23,317 nt of DNA from Pleurotus djamor. Its lineage: Eukaryota > Basidiomycota > Agaricomycetes > Agaricales > Pleurotaceae. Below the pieces are notes generated by a model that was not told the origin of the DNA, did no database searches, and worked only from the letters and a program-made list of their open reading frames with translations. Both the position numbers and the translations under genes were made by a program. This document shows positions 1 to 11,800 of this stretch, piece after piece. Positions within the stretch are counted from its first letter, which is position 1. Every line of letters starts with the position of its first letter. The stretch lies in NCBI GenBank assembly GCA_029747585.1, contig JAPEVF010000705.1, positions 1 to 23,317 of the forward strand, in the 5' to 3' direction.

Positions 1-250
1 AGCTTGGCGTATCGTATCAACCCTCGGTTGATGTGTTGTTGATGTGACTACCCGCGCTTTAGAGATTTTTCTCGGGAGAGAGAGCATTACTCACTACTTC
101 TGGGTGGACATCTCCATCTCTCGCATGATGAGCCCGGGTAAGAGATACGGTGATATACCCAGGTGTGGTTGGAAGTCCTTCGATGGCTCGAGGTGTGTAG
201 AGCACGACGAGGAGAGACACCAGAACGGCGGGAGAGGCGAAGAGCTTCAT
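1..250 (-). CDS. Secreted pepsin-like aspartic protease, 5' part only
   Basis: This is the amino-terminal part of a gene reading off the left edge. Exon 1 (250 to 95) encodes a signal peptide, MKLFASPAVLVSLLVVLY, with likely cleavage after about residue 25. A propeptide start (TTPGYITVSLTR) follows. A GTGAGT donor at 94-89 and a TAG acceptor at 49-48 define a 47-bp intron. Exon 2 (47 to 1) continues in phase as SHQQHINRGLIRYAK. A basic segment of the form HxxxxxRGxxRxAK is typical of the propeptide of basidiomycete family A1 proteases. Neither catalytic Asp is inside the window, so the family call rests on the propeptide and on the complete protease next door (618-2322), which has the same orientation. 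The ATG at 250 is favoured by the signal peptide and by an upstream TATA-like box. Confidence 0.6.
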
Positions 251-617
251 CCCAACCAGCTCAATAGTGAAGGGGTTGCGTCACTACGGCCGACTCAGCT
301 TATAAAGGATCGCTGGGAAACGGACAGCGTGGCATGCAACGAGCATCTTCGAAAGGCAGAATGGAGTGCCAGCAACAGTTGGCGAATGATGTCGACTTTG
401 TTTGTGTGGTTGTGACGGTCAAAGTTCTGTAGTCGTTGCGAACGATTAAGCCACTAAGCGAATCCCTTGGGTCTTGGCTATTATGCCATATGGTGTGCTT
501 CATTCAGACAGCAAGTTCGTGGTTGTACATGGTTCGGTGCAAGGTAATTCGTTTGTCATTGGGATGGCACTGCAAATGTTTGTACGTTGAGTGATTATGG
601 ACTATTTCAAAGTATTC
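251..617. other. Intergenic: promoter of the left protease and 3' flank of the next gene
   Basis: This 367-bp spacer separates the start of the left protease (250) from the stop of the complete protease (618). Apart from the TATA-like box, short open frames on both strands show no recognisable domain or signal and are treated as chance. Confidence 0.5.
299..306 (-). promoter_or_regulatory. TATA-like box of the partial aspartic protease
   Basis: Read on the minus strand the sequence is TTTATAAG, about 50 bp upstream of the ATG at 250. This is a normal TATA position for a filamentous fungal gene. No other strong core element is visible. Confidence 0.4.
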
Positions 618-2322
618 TCAAGCTAATTCAGCAATGGTAACCTCGTTGGTCCCCAAGTGTGTCGAGAAATATATGTTTTTCAGGAACACGTCGCCGATCT
701 ACAAGTCTCGAGTTAGCTCGCAGTTTACAGGAAAGCAAAATGATAGACTGACAATCCAACGTCCCGGAGAAGCATTCGGCATCTCTCCAATGCGCGAAAG
801 ACAGAGTCCATCAGGATTAGGGTCCTGATCATCGACGGGCTTCAAGGGAAGATCGCGTGGGGGGATTGGGAAGGTACGTCCACCAAAAGTCAAAGCAATT
901 GAAATGTCCGTATGACAGGGCACTGCCCAAGCACCGTTCTTGTACTTAGCACCAGGGATAGCAGTGTGAAGCTTTGCAATATCCTTGATAAATTGGCAAG
1001 CGTTAATGGGAGTAGAGACATCAGGCCAAAGCACGTACTTTCCGAGGTCCCAGTATGAATGTCTGCACGAAGATGTAAGCGCGACACAAGACTGGAAAAT
1101 TGGCAACTTACCGAACCAGTGTCGAAGATGGCATCCCTTGTTCCCCAGGTCATTCTGATACCGTTGACCACGACTCTTTCAAGAGTGACTTCCCAGAAAC
1201 GCGCCGGACTGGTGTTCGGCAGCGTCACAGCTGTCCCGGGCTTGAACTTCAGAGGGTTCAAACCACCAATGGCGACTTCTCCATCGTGCAGATTGTCCGC
1301 AGCCCTTGGTATTTTATACGACACGATAGGCTCAGCGATGAGTCCCTTATCGTGAAGAGTATCAAGTAGTGGTGGAAACTTCGCATCCCCCGGTGTCTGA
1401 ATTCATAGTTAATAGGGTAGCAATTAGGATAGGCCGTATACCCCATACCAGTCTAGCTAGCCCAAGAATACCGTCGTAAAGCGTGCTTTTGCTATGAAAC
1501 ACTTAGATGATTCGCAGGGGAGAATCTACGGAGACGTACAGCGTGTAGTGTTTAGCCTCTCTGAGAGCAACAGCAAAGGTGAGCCCAGGGATATCGATGC
1601 CAGCGAAGTTGATATGATCAGTGACGACATGACCACCTATCGCACCGCCGCCATATCGTACGTAGAAGAAATCACCTGTATCCTTGAAAGTCGAGCTAGT
1701 CGTAGGGCCAAGGAGAGTGTGATTGCTCTGGAACGTGGCCATCATCAGCGGTCAGTTAGAAATAAATTGATCTTGAGGACATACACAATCGCTAGTACCC
1801 TCCATGTTGAGGCATCCTTCACCTCCGACCCATAAGTAAGAAGAACCAGAATCAACTAGTAACTTGAACTCTCGAGGAGGGGTTCCAATCAATATGTTCG
1901 TCGTGTCTATGGGCTGGAGTTACAAAGGTGATCGAAGCTAACATCCATGCACCTACAGCCGTAGTCGTTCCCTCTGGATAGTAATGTGTCAACCCTCGGT
2001 GTGAATGTAGAAAATGCAATACATACTCGATATCCAGGCCCAGTGAATGAATGCTACTCGTCACGTTGACACCATCCTCCTCTTGATAGAGAGCCTACAG
2101 ATTGAATTTTGAGGAAACCGGATTAGAGACGTGGAAGATGGAGGAGCTCCTTACGTTGGGGGTGCTCAAAGACTCGGAGGTGGGATTGAAGGTTTTGATC
2201 AACGGAAAGGTAACAAGGCCTGGAATTTTCCCCGGAGCAGCGGAGACAACTTGGTTCCAAAGACAAGAGGCGAGCAGAAGCTTCAAGGTATTACGCTCGG
2301 TGAACATCTTTCCACTTTGCAA
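618..2322 (-). CDS. Secreted pepsin-like aspartic protease (family A1)
   Basis: This is an extracellular acid endopeptidase of the pepsin family, with two lobes each giving one catalytic Asp. Exon 1 (2322-2155) encodes a signal peptide, TLKLLLASCLWNQVVSA, which starts after MQSGKMFTERN; Met6 is an alternative start. Exon 2 (2094-2023) encodes the end of the propeptide. The third exon, from 1913, gives NILIGTPPREF and the first active site LLVDSGSSYLWVG. The flap region YVRYGGGAIGGHVVTD follows, then YDGILGLARL. The second active site AIFDTGS lies near 1110. The last exon (698-618) reads IGDVFLKNIYF and ends in VTIAELA, the usual C-terminus. At least six introns interrupt it, and their inner boundaries are my reading of splice signals. 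All hallmark motifs are present, so it appears functional. The first site is DSGS rather than DTGS, a variant also seen in fungal A1 proteases. Confidence 0.87.
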
Positions 2323-2686
2323 GCTCTTGACCTGGAATCCAAGGAATTGCTACCGACACCGAAGGAACGGTGTAGAGGCAGTCGGGGAGCCTTGGACATG
2401 CCTTCGGAAGTTGTTTTAAGGCAAGAATTCAGGCTGCCAAGTCATCCATTTTGTGGATGCCAGCAGGAAGAGGAAATGGCGAAATGGCGTCTGGAATGAC
2501 GGGGGACGCGCTAAACGAGGAAACCGAGCTACGGGGAGCGCTTGGCTTCTTACGAGTCCCCTGAGACCCCTTGAAAGTGGACAGTTCTCAACGCCATGTA
2601 CTTACGCCAACGGGTGAAGACGAGTGTCATAAGGAACGTTAGATAAATACATATAAATTAGTCGTTGGGTATATCAAAAAAGATCA
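2323..2686. other. Intergenic: protease promoter and kinase 3' flank
   Basis: This 364-bp spacer lies between the kinase stop (2687) and the protease ATG (2322). A weak TTAAAA on the minus strand near 2413-2419 is the only TATA-like element, about 90 bp upstream of the start. A plus-strand open frame crossing 2131-2499 overlaps protease exons and has no recognisable domain. Confidence 0.4.
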
Positions 2687-4569
2687 TCAAAGAATCTTGA
2701 ATTCCTCATTGTTTTCAATTTCATGCCAAGGACTGCAAACACATTTAGTGAAGGACAGTGAAACTAATCTAAGGAACATATACTTACGCTTCGCGGAGGA
2801 AAGGGTGAGTCTTGAGGGATGATATGCTTGCACGGGCATATGGTTCAAGTGGGTTGTAAACGAGAGTCTTGATAAAATCGAGGGCGTCAGAGTCGAGGTA
2901 TTGGGCGTGCTCCGGTCGCACGGCGCTGAAGTCGGGATGGTCAAGTATTGTTCCGCTCTCCGTCTCCAGTTCATCACGGTCAGGTATCTGGAAGGATGTT
3001 GAGATCAGACAAACGGGAGGAGATGAGACAACTTACCTCTCCAGTCAACATTTCGTAAGTCATAATTCCAAGTGCGTATAAATCGACCCATCGGTTGTAC
3101 TCCTCTCCAACCATCATTTCTGGCGGTGCGTATGCTGGGGTTCCGAGTGAGTCGTTCAATTCGTATGCTTTGTCATTGTAGAGGTCGTTACGTCGAGCCC
3201 GGGGAACCCACATGTAGCGGTGAGCAAAGCCGAAGTCGCTGGCACGAACGTAACCGTTCTGATCGAGTAGAAGGTTCGCGGGTTTGAGGTCTCGGTGGAG
3301 GACGCCTTTCTGGGTCATCAAGTCAATCATATGAAGCTATAAATAAGGGGATCAACCTTGGTCAAACGGTAAGAAGGAGAGGGCATGGACTTACTATTTG
3401 TGCAACCACAATAACCGTGCGCTCTGGCGAGAAACGCTTCTCGTGGCTAATCCAGCCTTCCAAATCACCACCTTGACAGAATGGCTATGAGATAGTCAGA
3501 ACATGTTGTAGGCATTCGTGAGAATGAGAGGACTCACCATAATGAGGAAATAATGCGTGGAAGATTCATAAGCTCCTCTCAATCCGACAAAGAATGCCTC
3601 GGTCTCAGACATCATCGACTGGGCCTCAATCTCGTTGCGCATGAATTTCCTTTGGACTTTCGCCAATTTCAGGTCTTGCGCCTTCTCAATCTTCTTCACA
3701 GCGTACGTCTCTCCATCCTTCAACGCGAGGAAGACGGTCCCGAAAGCACCCTGGCCAAGTACCCCCTCAACGAGTAGGTCCCTGATGGGGAAGTCGGAGA
3801 ACTCAGATCGTCCGTTGACTTGAACGAGCATGGGCGTGACGCGCTCCTTGGCCCCAATAAGCGGGCCATATGATGTTGGAACTGGCTTGTCCTCCGATAC
3901 TTGAAGCTGGCGGATTGTGGGAGAGGAGGGGATGCATGGCAATGATGACGCAGAGGACGCAAGCTCGTCGATGATCTCACTGGAATGTGCGAGGGAAAAA
4001 TCGAGAGATCGGTCTGGGGTGCAAGGCGCAACGGAAGAGAAGGCACTCGATGTGGACGAATCGGCGATGAGGCTCGGTGTAGAGGAAAGGAGCTGAGACA
4101 ATATTTCGATGCGTCCGACGTTGCGATTTCCGGTATAAGCGACCAATTCCAAGGATGGGGAGTCTGAGTCGGGACCTTCCAGTAGGTAAGGAAGGCGGCG
4201 AGGACCAGAATACAAGGCAACATCGAGGCATCGGATAGGAGTGCGCTCCAGGGACGGGAGGACGCGCAGGATCGTGATCGCGGTGACGATGGTGACTACG
4301 TCCACGATAAAGGGGGCCAAGGCTATGAGCAAGTCACCGATTTCGCGAAGAACGAACGCGACGGTGGTGACAACAGGAGGCATGCAAATGACGAAGTATA
4401 CACAACCGTCAGCAGCAGCGAAAGCCTTGACCGGGAGCAAGCAGGCCCTGACGAGGGCGGTGAGGATGAAAAGAGCGACAAGAACGAAGGCAAGGACGTC
4501 GAAGACGGCGAATGAGATCATCGTGATAGACGTCGAGGAGATACTGATACTGGTACTTTGGTTAAGCAA
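2687..4569 (-). CDS. Membrane-anchored Ser/Thr protein kinase, AGC-like
   Basis: This is a predicted 555-residue kinase in five exons (4569-3538, 3484-3395, 3336-3037, 2987-2788, 2732-2687), all phase-consistent. Residues about 18-105 hold two or three hydrophobic segments (for example FDVLAFVLVALFILTAL), so the N-terminus is probably membrane-embedded. A Ser-rich linker of about 120 residues follows. The kinase domain starts near residue 260. It has the glycine loop LGQGAFGTVF, the ATP lysine in YAVKKI, the helix-C glutamate in RNEIEA, the catalytic loop HRDLKPANLLLD, SDFGF, GTPAYAPPEMM as the activation-segment end, and VDLYALGIMTYEML. All catalytic residues are intact. The order and the GTPxYxPPE form resemble AGC kinases, but the C-tail PWHEIENNEEFKIL is short and I see no clear hydrophobic motif. 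Substrate and pathway are unknown. A plain kinase with an uncleaved signal anchor is the alternative reading of the N-terminus. Confidence 0.85.
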
Positions 4570-5208
4570 GGTGCTAGTTCAAAGTGAGGAAAGAAAGCGG
4601 GACATTGGGGGAGACTCAGATTATATACTTCCAGTGCGGATAAGTGGTTGACAGGATTTCTGGAATTCTGAGGCTGACATCCGCGCAAAATGCTGTGCAA
4701 TCGGAGGTGACTGCTTAGTGCCGTTGTAGACTTCAGCAAAAGTCCCCATTCAATAGTTCGATGCGAATTGGATCGAAACGAACGGTGAGCGCGGGGAGCA
4801 GCGAGCAAGCATCGCCGGAAAGGGGGAAATGAGAACCACATCAGTCGGCGTCTAGTCGAGTGACTCGAGTCATCGACGAAATCACAACACCGTGTATTAG
4901 GAGTTAGGAGCCGTCGCATTGACATTTACTTACACATCCCGGCCTATGTACCACAACGTCTGGGGTAGGCCGAAGTTTCGGAGCATTAGACACCATGGGC
5001 CAGAGATTGACGGCGTTGCGAGAGGAAACGCCTCATTTCTGCCTTCTCATCACACCCACGGCTGGCAGGAAGAATCGTGCCTTCGGAGCATATTCAGTGC
5101 TTAATAGGGTAGATTCGGTTGTTGAGTACATTCTTGATATAAGATTAGGCTAACAGTCTGTTTTAAACGGGGTATGAATGTGCATGCTCAAGCTGGCGGT
5201 AGTGTGCT
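4570..5208. other. Intergenic: kinase promoter and laccase 3' flank
   Basis: This 639-bp spacer holds the kinase TATA box. Beyond that only short open frames without recognisable domains were seen. No repeat or RNA gene was noticed. Confidence 0.45.
4621..4627 (-). promoter_or_regulatory. TATA box of the kinase gene
   Basis: The minus strand reads TATATAA about 50 bp upstream of the ATG at 4569. This supports that ATG as the start. Confidence 0.5.
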
Positions 5209-7957
5209 CTACTGGAACTCGGGGGCGAGGGCATCATACATGGGGCACAAAGTCCTGTTAAGCGGTGAACTCAGTACTGAAAGCGTGTTGTACATGAGAA
5301 TCACTCACCTCCAGTCTTGGGGAACGATCTGCGCCTGTTCGCCTTCATTGACTTCTGCAGGACGCTCTGCGAAAACAATGGCAAGACCAGCTTCGAGATG
5401 CCAGTCGATATGGCACTGTATTCATAGTTGGCAATTACGAACATAGAAAGTATCATATAGATGAGACTCACATGCAAGAACCAAGCTCCCGAGTTACCAG
5501 AGACTGTGGATTTTATCAATGAGTGTCCAATACATTAAGCGGTAACAAGGAGAGTGTCTTACAGAAGCGGAAAGTTGTGTTGCCACCATTGACTGCATCG
5601 ATAGGTCAAACATACAGCACGAAAAATCGCGTCAATGCGACTCACTGGGAACGACGTCCCGACGGGGAGGGTTCACCAAGTTGGTGACAGCGCTATTTGA
5701 CGTTCGGATTATGTCAAACGTGTGACCGTGCACTATTATGGAGCTGCTTCAGAGAGATTTCATTGAAAAACGATGTGACTCACAATGGAAGGGATGAGCA
5801 CCAGCGCCTGGGATCGAAACTTCGATAATCTTGTTGGCTGGAAGGATGAATACTTGCTCCTACAAGACATATTAGACAAGGAATATAGTAAGAACACAAT
5901 GATCGTACTGATGGGAGGAAATCTTGGGGGCGCTTGGCTCCGCTAAGCATCTGGAGCAGCACTGGGACAGATGGGGAGATGTACGAAATGCCGTTTATGT
6001 CAAAGAAAGGTGGATTGGGCTATGAGGTTGATTAGAATAGTTCGTGTATTTGAACTCTCTGCTCACTTGGGAAATGGCCAGGTTAATGGACATGTCAGCA
6101 GGACCTTGTCCTAGGTTTCCAGGACCTTCTGAGGCAATGGGCTGTTCGTCGACAAGTGTCAGGATGGAGGGTGGATCGTCAGACAGTTCAAAGTACGTAC
6201 ATGCATTTCAGCATCGTCAAGTTTGTGACCGCCAACAGTGGCTTCGGTGGTGGGTTCAGCATTGGGGGCACCCTTGTAGCGGAGAATTGCCCTGGAAAGG
6301 TTGGGATCGACTAGAATTGTCTATGAGCCGCGTCCATGGTCAAGATAGAGCAGTCTCACAGTTGGGATTATTGTTAGGATTTCCACCAGTCGGGCTAAGG
6401 GAGGAATTGTCAGTCACCATGTTCCTCAACGCAAGGCATAAACTCACGGAGCGCGAATCCAATAGTTCCCGACGGTCTGGTTAGCATTCAAGATAACCGA
6501 GGCACGCTGGGCTAGTGAAAGTGTTTAGTTGCCATCGTAAGTGAGTACGATCACCCTTCACTTACCTGCGTAGATATCGATGTTCTGAGCAGGTGTGGGA
6601 TCGTGCTCGATACCATCAAATTCAATGGCATCGAATGTATGGCCATCGATTGAAAAGGTGAAGAATGGTCTGCATGATATCTGTATGAGGCGGAGCCTTT
6701 ATTGGAGTGAGTCAGGTAGTGAAGGAAATGCGACTGTGACATACCTGTAGCGCTTGCCATGCTCCACATTAATGACAGCATAGGGAACCAGAGGACCGCC
6801 TTTGAAGCGACCGACACCATTCACCAAGCCCGAATCGGGAACGGGGACAAGTCCAGTTTGGAAAAATTGGTTCTGAGCATGGGGTGCAAGGTCGTGATAC
6901 CTGCGGGAAGTGTTGAAGCGTGAGATATGAACGATAAACGATAGGCGTCGAATCCTTACCAGTCGGCGAGGGTGATGATCGTGCTTTCTGTAGAGTACGT
7001 GAGATAATATTAGTGAGACGCAGTAGTCATTCCTTACCATCATCAACGTCGTAGAGATGCTTGAGAGGATCGTTGGGATCTACGGAGATATGAGTCAAAA
7101 GTCTCTTAGAAAGATGGTCCTCATACCATAAACAATGAAGGCGCCACGCAGTCCATCACAATACTGAGTGGACAAATGGGAATGGTACCTTATTACCAAA
7201 AGAAGCTCGTCAGACCGATATCTCCTCGTAGCAAGGGTAGCGGTAATCACCAGTAATTCCCAGTTTGGCCCGCAGTATCGAAGTCATACCTAAAGAGCCT
7301 AATTAGGATACAAACTGCATGCCTTCTCGCTGCCTATACTCACAAGAAGGTTGTACTGGGCGGAATGGGACATTGGTTGACAAATCTGGAATTACTAGGT
7401 CAAACCTGGGGAACATGCTGGTGAGGGACGAGACTCACGATGGGCCGTCCATACCGGAGGTCTTGTGTTGAAATAGTCCGTGCCAATGCTAAATTCACGG
7501 ATTGAATGTGTGTTCGAGGTTTTGAGAAGAAAGCAACCTCACAATTGACGTGCTCCGGCGCATTCCAGGATCCGTGAGCTCGTTGTGAGTATTGATCTGC
7601 GAGAATTTCGTCAGCGACGGTTACGTGCCAAACTTGCATTCGTAGATAGGATGCTTGCCTGAACTTTGTCGCCCTTCTGTAAAAGTACGGCTGCATTAAC
7701 CAGGGTCAGTCAGTACGAGAACTTTGCAGGGCTACCGGGCGTAACGCACGGGTACCAGGGAAGATACCGTTGACCGTGATAGCACTGGGGATTCATGATG
7801 AGATTCATGACAATGAGCTGGAGCAGAGGGCAAACCTGCGCTCAAAGCCATCAGGGGAGACGACATTGTTCTTGATGTGGAATTCTAGCTTCTTGGTAGC
7901 AGCGAGAGCAGCAGGCAGGAGAGCCAGAAGGGCGAAAAGTTGTGAGAACGGCGCCAT
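5209..7957 (-). CDS. Laccase (secreted multicopper oxidase)
   Basis: This enzyme oxidises phenols and related substrates and reduces O2 to water outside the cell. The start at 7957 gives a signal peptide, [19 protein letters not shown], then a typical mature start, [18 protein letters not shown]. Roughly a dozen introns of about 50 bp split the gene. All four copper signatures can be assembled across splice sites: L1 [17 protein letters not shown] (His exon from 7488), L2 [16 protein letters not shown] (about 7190-7130), L3 [14 protein letters not shown] (about 5800-5725) and L4 [18 protein letters not shown] (about 5480-5385). The end, [17 protein letters not shown], matches the usual laccase C-terminus. 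The length of about 520 residues is normal. The residue ten after the T1 cysteine is Leu, which in known laccases goes with medium rather than high redox potential. Laccase fits better than Fet3-type ferroxidase, since no C-terminal membrane anchor is present. Confidence 0.93.
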
Positions 7958-8834
7958 CTTGTGAGTAGCTGGGGCTTGGAGAGAAAGAGTAGAATTGTCC
8001 TGACCTTTTAACTACGAACACATATCCCAACAAGGAAGAGACATTTGTGCTCCAGGCGAGGATCGCGACTGTGAGAGAGGACTCGAGCCAAAATTTGCAA
8101 GCTGTTCTCATCGGTACCAACGGCTTTCCCAATTACCAGCGAAGGGGGATAGTTTGACAAGGTGCCGACCCATTTGCAAGGCGATGAAACACGGTGGGCG
8201 AGTTCCGGCATGAACGGCCAACCTATGAGATAGATGAGATTCATCATAGCAGCTAGTCGCGGGAAGTGCCCAGAGCGGCGGAACCCATCAGACGCATCAA
8301 GCGGCGTAGCTGGTGACTTCCAGGAATTGGGAAACCATGTGGTATTCAATCGTCTGCCCAATAAGTAGGTTCAGGTTTGGAAAGTTGGATTATCAGTGCC
8401 ATAACCTCTTTCAATACAGCTCCTTAGAATCGCATGTGCCTGAAAGGATGGGGTTCGTTTAATTCGTTGCCGACAGCGACGGATTCATGGATACTGACTG
8501 GGTGTGAAAAACGAATACAACGCGCTCTCACCACTGGGCTCGTTTGTTGGGAGAATCACATCATGCCAGTACCTGTCATCATGGCGTGAAGTTATGTGGG
8601 AACCCGCTGAGTGGTATCGTCGTTCCGTTGTGTGGTTATGAATGATTGTGCGACTCTGAACCTCTTCAAACATATAGATGGTGACTTCCGACGTAGGTTG
8701 GTTGTTTTGTAAATATAAGCGCTAGCCGAAGTTGGACTGGATCGACAAGCTCCAAACACGACCAAGCGGACTCGACATATTTCTTGGAACCATGCAGTGT
8801 CTGTCATGCTACTGTATGTGGCAAGCGATTGTTC
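7958..8834. other. Intergenic: laccase promoter and ABC transporter 3' flank
   Basis: This 877-bp spacer separates the laccase ATG (7957) from the stop of the ABC transporter (8835). A minus-strand open frame at 8008-8361 shows no domain, no signal peptide and no coding-like pattern, and I regard it as chance. No repeat or RNA gene is evident. Confidence 0.45.
8004..8011 (-). promoter_or_regulatory. TATA-like element of the laccase gene
   Basis: The minus strand reads TTAAAAGG about 50 bp upstream of the laccase ATG. A CCAAT pentamer on the same strand lies near 8326. I did not recognise a clear metal- or xenobiotic-response element. Confidence 0.3.
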
Positions 8835-11800
8835 TTACGTGGTCAACCCATCATCTGATGCCTCTTCGCGGGGCGAGGCACCTTGCCGTTGTTCAATCTC
8901 GTGGAGCGCGATATTACTTCTTTCACAGAGCGCACGGAATATACTGTCGGCCTTGCAGAAAAGGTTGATGGGCGTATCAAACTCCTGTGAGAGGCAATGT
9001 GTGAGTGACCACGTATCCCCATATACGGGCGGGGGACTCACCGCAACAACGCCTGAGTCAAGCACAAGGATCCGATCATAGGAGATAATAGTTCGTAAGC
9101 GATCTTTGGGAAAGCTCAATATAGCGTTCCGAAAGGAAGGCCTGGCCACTCACGGGCGATGCACAATAATGTGCAGCCTGCGAACTCTGTCTGTATGGTC
9201 CGTTGGATTTTACTATCGGTTTCTAGATCAACCGATGCTCTAGGGAATGTGTGTTTGATTCATTCTGAACATCACAGAGGGAATTTACTCACGTCGCTTC
9301 GTCTAAAATGACGACCTTCGTGTGTTTAACAAGTGCCCGTGCGAGGCTGATCAAAGATCGTTNCCCCCACGCTCAAATTGGTACCCTCCGGTTCTATGAC
9401 GGAATCCAGAGCAATTTTGTTCCCAGGAGAATCTTCGCCCATGTGCTCAGACGGTACCGACGCGTCAATTTCGCTACTCTGCTCCGTGTTCAGCAGGTGT
9501 GACCGCCGGAGGGCGTCCCACAGGTGTGAGTCCTCGTAACGACCAAAGGGGTCCAGATTGCTCCTGACAGTCCCTAGTCGGTCACGTAGGCGTGCAAAGT
9601 CATATAGATATCATCTCATCACGTACCACTAAATAGTAACGGCTGGTAGAGGATTAGCAAGCTGATTAGGAAGCTTCAATGAAGCAATGGCGTACCTCCT
9701 GTGGAATGATGGAAATACTGGAACGAAGGTCCTTTAGGCCGATGTGAGAGATATCTATCCTGTAAAAGCGTAAGGGACATCCGACAGCCGATGGAGGGAT
9801 GAACTTACTCATCGAGAGTGATCGTTCCAGAGCACTCGATAATACGAAGCAAGGCCAAAGCCAGTGAAGACTTTCCTGCACCCGTTCTACCGACAATTCC
9901 AATCTTCTCTCCGCCGCGTATGTCCAAGGATATTCCCCGAAGAACTTGGGGTAGCCCAGGACGGTAACTCAGAAATACGTCTCGGAACTTGACAGCTCCG
10001 TGAGGGGGCCATGACAGAGGAAGGCTTGATTCAGGTCGTTCGTAAGGCGCCTCTTGCTCAATCAGGTCATCCCGACTATAATGCACCACTGAGATGCGAA
10101 GAGTCAGACTTGGCACGAAGGTAGCCAAGAGGAAGATTACTCCATACCCCGCTCAACCGAGTTCATATAGTTCTAGTAAAGGGGATTCTGCGTTGAGTAC
10201 CGTGTGGGCGGCGAGATTACGAGCTATCTTACCTCAACCTCCGCGGACTGGCGTGTGACGAGTCCACACAACTGGGTCAAAGTCGCTAGCAAAATCTCAG
10301 GAAGCTGGGAAGAAAAATGCAAAATATGCTCACTCGTGTAGGTAAGAACCAATCCAATTTCGGCGGGACTGATTCCAGACACACCAATAACCGCAAGGAG
10401 GCCGACCTATCCTATTCTTAGCTCAGAATTCACAACATCGGTCAGGGACAACCCTCACGATGAAGACCATCAGCGCGCCGAGAAAATCGAGTCTGATGGC
10501 AAGCCATCTTATAGGAGCTATGTTAGGAGAGTGGGTGAAAGATGCTAAATGGAACTCGCCTTTGGGTTGTGACTGTCAGAAAAAGAGCCCGGTTTTCCAG
10601 ATCGATGTAAGACATATTCGTCCGAATGAAGCGGGGTATTTCTCCATAGCTACGGATGGTTGGAAGGCCGGTCAAAGATTCAGAAAAATGTGAATACAAA
10701 ATGGAACGGAGCATGGCGTCTGCGATGCAAGGATTTTGAGTACACAGGGATGCACTGGATGAGAAAGGATGATCACACACCTAGACGCTTCAGTTCACGA
10801 GCACTCGCTCTGTAGAATGACGCGAAGTAGCTGTAACCAAGCGAAAGTACGACGACGGCGATGACTATGAATAACGTCAGACTTCATTCGCCAGCACGAG
10901 AAAAGGCGTACTGAAGTAGTGTTCGACTATAGTAATAACCAGGACAGCACCGACAACGTTTGCCATAGTCAATATGACTGCGTGTTGATTCAGTAGATGG
11001 ACGAAGTAAACAGACCACCGTTGCACTCACACATTCGCATAGACACTTCATCATAACGGTAGCGATAAATGTGACAATCAAGCAAGAATGGGACGAACTC
11101 ACATGGAAGTTGGTTGTCAATGGCTTTAAAGATGACAGTAAGTTCAAATGACCATAAATTCACTTAGCGGACGCACTATCGATGTCCTTTCCAAATACGC
11201 TCAGAATCCTGCCGGTGGGCTAGACAAAGCAAAGATATGGGAGAACTAATTACAGCTGAATGATCAAGACACTACTCACAGTTGTATCGAAGAATGACAT
11301 TGGAGCGAAGAAGATATTCTTGACAGAGTCGCGGTGGAGGTTTCGTGATACGAACAACGACATCATGTCAATGCTCAAACCGCTACTCTCGGAATTGAGC
11401 CTACCTACGGCAACTGAAGGACATCGCAAACTTACAGTAAGAAAGTGAAAGTGGCTTGAGATAAACCGAAGCAGGCATACAGTGTCTGATAGAATGAAAA
11501 TGGTCGATTGAAAGTACTAGGAAAGGGTTAGCGCTGGGCAAAGCCATAAACTTGAATGTGAGCCTACTCTGCTTGCCACCAAACTAGAGTATAAGAGTTG
11601 ATGATCTGGCTTGACTGCATCAGGACGATCGCTAGGACAACCAAAGGGGCTGTGATACACCCTCGTCCAGATTTCAAGTACGTCCAGTAAACTTCGATCG
11701 GTGAGCGTAGTTGTGTAGCTGCAGATACGCAAAAAAACATACCATTCCAAGGAACTGATCCGGTAACACGTTTCTCTTTGACCATAAGTCGGCCTTCGAG

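Noticed and set aside
4241..4651. Plus-strand open frame antisense to the kinase N-terminus
   Set aside because: It mirrors the hydrophobic and Ser-rich coding region and has no domain or start context of its own.
5209..7957. Fet3-type ferroxidase tied to the iron locus
   Set aside because: Signal peptide, L1-L4 spacing and the laccase C-terminus fit laccase, there is no C-terminal transmembrane anchor, and no Ftr1 permease gene is nearby.
8008..8361. Gene upstream of the laccase
   Set aside because: It covers the place where the laccase promoter should be and has no recognisable motif.
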